Shown here: positions 62,620 to 64,000 of the stretch, piece by piece
Layout of the letters: every line of letters starts with the position of its first letter
Position numbering within the stretch: the stretch's first letter is position 1
NCBI GenBank assembly: GCA_958295895.1
Contig: CATQHI010000014.1
Span: forward strand, 1 to 64,000
Length of the DNA stretch: 64,000 nt
DNA from: Saprospiraceae bacterium
GTDB taxonomy: Bacteria; Bacteroidota; Bacteroidia; Chitinophagales; Saprospiraceae
Reading direction: 5' to 3'
The notes under the pieces: model-generated
Seen by the model: only the letters and a program-made list of their open reading frames with translations
Database searches by the model: none
Told to the model about the DNA's origin: nothing
Position numbers and translations under genes: made by a program

Positions 62620-63552
62620 TCAGGTGACGCAAGAACGGGTAGCTACGTTGCCGACTATCACCTGGAGACGCTCTGTCAGGAGACTAGCTTCCACTACTGT
62701 GGGCATCCCCAGCCACTCCCCATCCGCCTCTAAACCGGTCAACCCATTGATGCCTACAGTAGTGGCGTGGGTGGTGATCACCCCCGCTACCCTACCGATA
62801 CTATCGGTATAAAAACGCCAGCCATTGGCCATAATACGACCTAGGGGTAATCCTACCGCATAGGTCAGTGCCAGCGTATCGGCTACCGGATCGGCCTGGG
62901 GCACCAGCCGCATCCCCCCACCATTGTAGCGACCGATGCCGAGATTGATGGTGTGAAACCGACCACTCACTACTTGTCCATCGTAGTGCAGTTCCAGCTC
63001 GGGCGGGGTGAAGTCACGTAGGTAAGCCAGGGTCAGTACCGGATAGAGCAGGCGGTGCTTCAGCCCCAGACCGGCCGAGCGACGGACGACCTCGGCGTCG
63101 TAGGCTAGGCCGGCTACGTTCGTGAAGTATTGCACCTGCGGTCGCGCGCCCACCTGGTAGGTGAGTTTGCCGATGCGGTGCGGGATGGTGTTACCCCGCT
63201 TGATCACGTCAGTCCACCTCAGGATGTGACGGGGGATGCCCAGGGTGCGGCACCAGTCGTTGCCGGAGCCGAGGGGGAGGGGGGCGTAGGTGACTTTAGC
63301 GAGGCCATCGTGACGGACCAGGGCGTTGACGATATCGTGGTGGGTGCCGTCGCCGCCTACACCGATCAAGAAGTGCTGGTCCTGAGCTAGTGCGGCAGCT
63401 ACTAAGTCGTTCAGGGTATGCTGACCGTCGCTAACCGAAAAGCTGAGACCGGGAAAGTGCTTCTGCAGCACCGGCAGCGCCGCCCGCCACCACCGCTGGG
63501 CGCGACCGCTGGCCGCGGCGGGGTTGACCAGGAAGTGGGGCGGGGGCAGCAC
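62620..63552 (-). CDS. Diacylglycerol kinase-family lipid kinase
   Basis: 310 aa. N-terminal FLVNPAAASGRAQR, nucleotide loop GVGGDGTHHDIVNAL and PLGSGNDWCRTLG, the signature of DAGK/YegS-type lipid kinases, then a C-terminal beta-sandwich (NVAGLAYDAEVVRRS...). Phosphorylates diacylglycerol or a related lipid. Contains a motif copy at 63130-63150, read ARPQVQ. Confidence 0.92.
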   Translation of the reverse strand: MLPPPHFLVNPAAASGRAQRWWRAALPVLQKHFPGLSFSVSDGQHTLNDLVAAALAQDQHFLIGVGGDGTHHDIVNALVRHDGLAKVTYAPLPLGSGNDWCRTLGIPRHILRWTDVIKRGNTIPHRIGKLTYQVGARPQVQYFTNVAGLAYDAEVVRRSAGLGLKHRLLYPVLTLAYLRDFTPPELELHYDGQVVSGRFHTINLGIGRYNGGGMRLVPQADPVADTLALTYAVGLPLGRIMANGWRFYTDSIGRVAGVITTHATTVGINGLTGLEADGEWLGMPTVVEASLLTERLQVIVGNVATRSCVT

Positions 63553-63639
63553 GGGGGCAATGATACGATTCGTCTATGCTACGCGGGCGTTCATCCATAT
63601 CTTGGCGGACTCCGCGATCCATTGTACATCTTGCCGACC

Positions 63640-64000
63640 ATGACCCAAGCCCCCCCTCCCCTAGTAAGCACCGCGGCGCCCGTGATCGAGGTGCGCGATG
63701 TTCGCAAGACCTACGGCGAAAAGGTGGCCGTAGATGACGTCACCTTCGCCATGCCACCGGACGCGATCCTCGGCCTCCTGGGACCCAACGGAGCCGGTAA
63801 GACCAGCCTGATCCGCATGATCACTACGATCACCGCGCCCGACTCCGGCAAGATCTTTTTCCAGGGCGCCCCCCTCAGCGGCTACCACCCCACCCAGATC
63901 GGCTACCTGCCCGAGGAGCGGGGGCTGTACAAGCAGATGTATGTCGGCGAGCAACTCCTTTACCTGGCCCAGTTGAAGGGTATGACCGCCCGGGACGCCG
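63640..64000 (+). CDS. ABC transporter ATP-binding protein (3' truncated)
   Basis: Starts MTQAPPPLVSTAAPVIEVRDVRKTYGEKVAVDDVTF; Walker A LLGPNGAGKTS; then IRMITTITAPDSGKIFFQG and IGYLPEERGLYKQMYVGEQL. The PEERGLY pattern fits DrrA/NatA-type or gliding (GldA-like) exporters. The frame runs off the window, so signature and Walker B are not seen. Confidence 0.9.
   Translation, partial: MTQAPPPLVSTAAPVIEVRDVRKTYGEKVAVDDVTFAMPPDAILGLLGPNGAGKTSLIRMITTITAPDSGKIFFQGAPLSGYHPTQIGYLPEERGLYKQMYVGEQLLYLAQLKGMTARDA

Overview
The window looks like the chromosome of a GC-rich marine Bacteroidota of the Lewinella/Neolewinella (Saprospiria) type. Supporting signs are secreted proteins with type IX secretion C-terminal sorting domains (ends at 2999 and 45108), TonB-dependent receptor and TonB_C proteins, sulfatases and carbohydrate-binding modules, TAnnTTTG-like -7 boxes, few Shine-Dalgarno sites, and a tmRNA whose tag ends in AMAA. 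The species assignment is inference from protein style, not a search.

Layout. 0-30.6 kb is mostly ordinary core and house-keeping genes: 3' part of a secreted GH13 amylase, tmRNA (ssrA, minus strand, not an ORF), an FAH-family hydrolase, purC, hpf, sbcC-sbcD, a GGCT-like protein, recQ, an M16 peptidase pair, a GT2, hemJ, a response regulator, a nucleotidyltransferase, a CBS/HlyC protein, mscS, an esterase, a cryptochrome-DASH (frameshifted), a sulfatase, a conserved secreted protein and ftsK. 30.6-42.5 kb is an accessory island: a DUF6624-like gene, a decayed IS5-family element with TAA target duplication, a HigBA toxin-antitoxin pair, a type III-like restriction locus (res intact; an AT-rich two-gene insert of unknown function; mod broken by many indels) and an ECF sigma / anti-sigma-like / two beta-barrel operon that is also frame-broken. 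42.8-48.5 kb carries a T9SS-secreted protein with three carbohydrate-binding-like modules, a second ECF sigma factor, Hsp20, a TonB_C protein and a second sulfatase. 48.7-53.3 kb is AT-rich: small minus-strand genes, a DUF433/DUF5615 toxin-antitoxin pair, an intact IS630 element, and integron attC-like recombination sites without an integrase (a CALIN-like cassette array). 53.3-64 kb returns to core-type genes: DUF1080, M16, dnaN (one frameshift), TonB receptor, D-2-hydroxyacid dehydrogenase, a helix-hairpin-helix/beta-barrel protein, an orphan antitoxin-like gene, a lipid kinase and the start of an ABC transporter ATPase.

Two signals stand out beyond the genes. First, a GC-rich dispersed motif (consensus GGGCGGGGCCGCAGGTGCAA, either orientation) occurs about 17 times, at gene ends, in gaps, inside genes, and in several signal peptides where it is read as LCTCGPA. 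Second, the 50.8-51.1 kb attC site has clear R''/R' core boxes and matching stem arms, and is interrupted by a 159-bp element with terminal inverted repeats and an ACG target duplication.

Caution: several single-base frameshifts sit in homopolymers, including one in the essential dnaN gene. At least part of the frameshifts are therefore probably sequence errors, and the broken genes here should be judged with that in mind.
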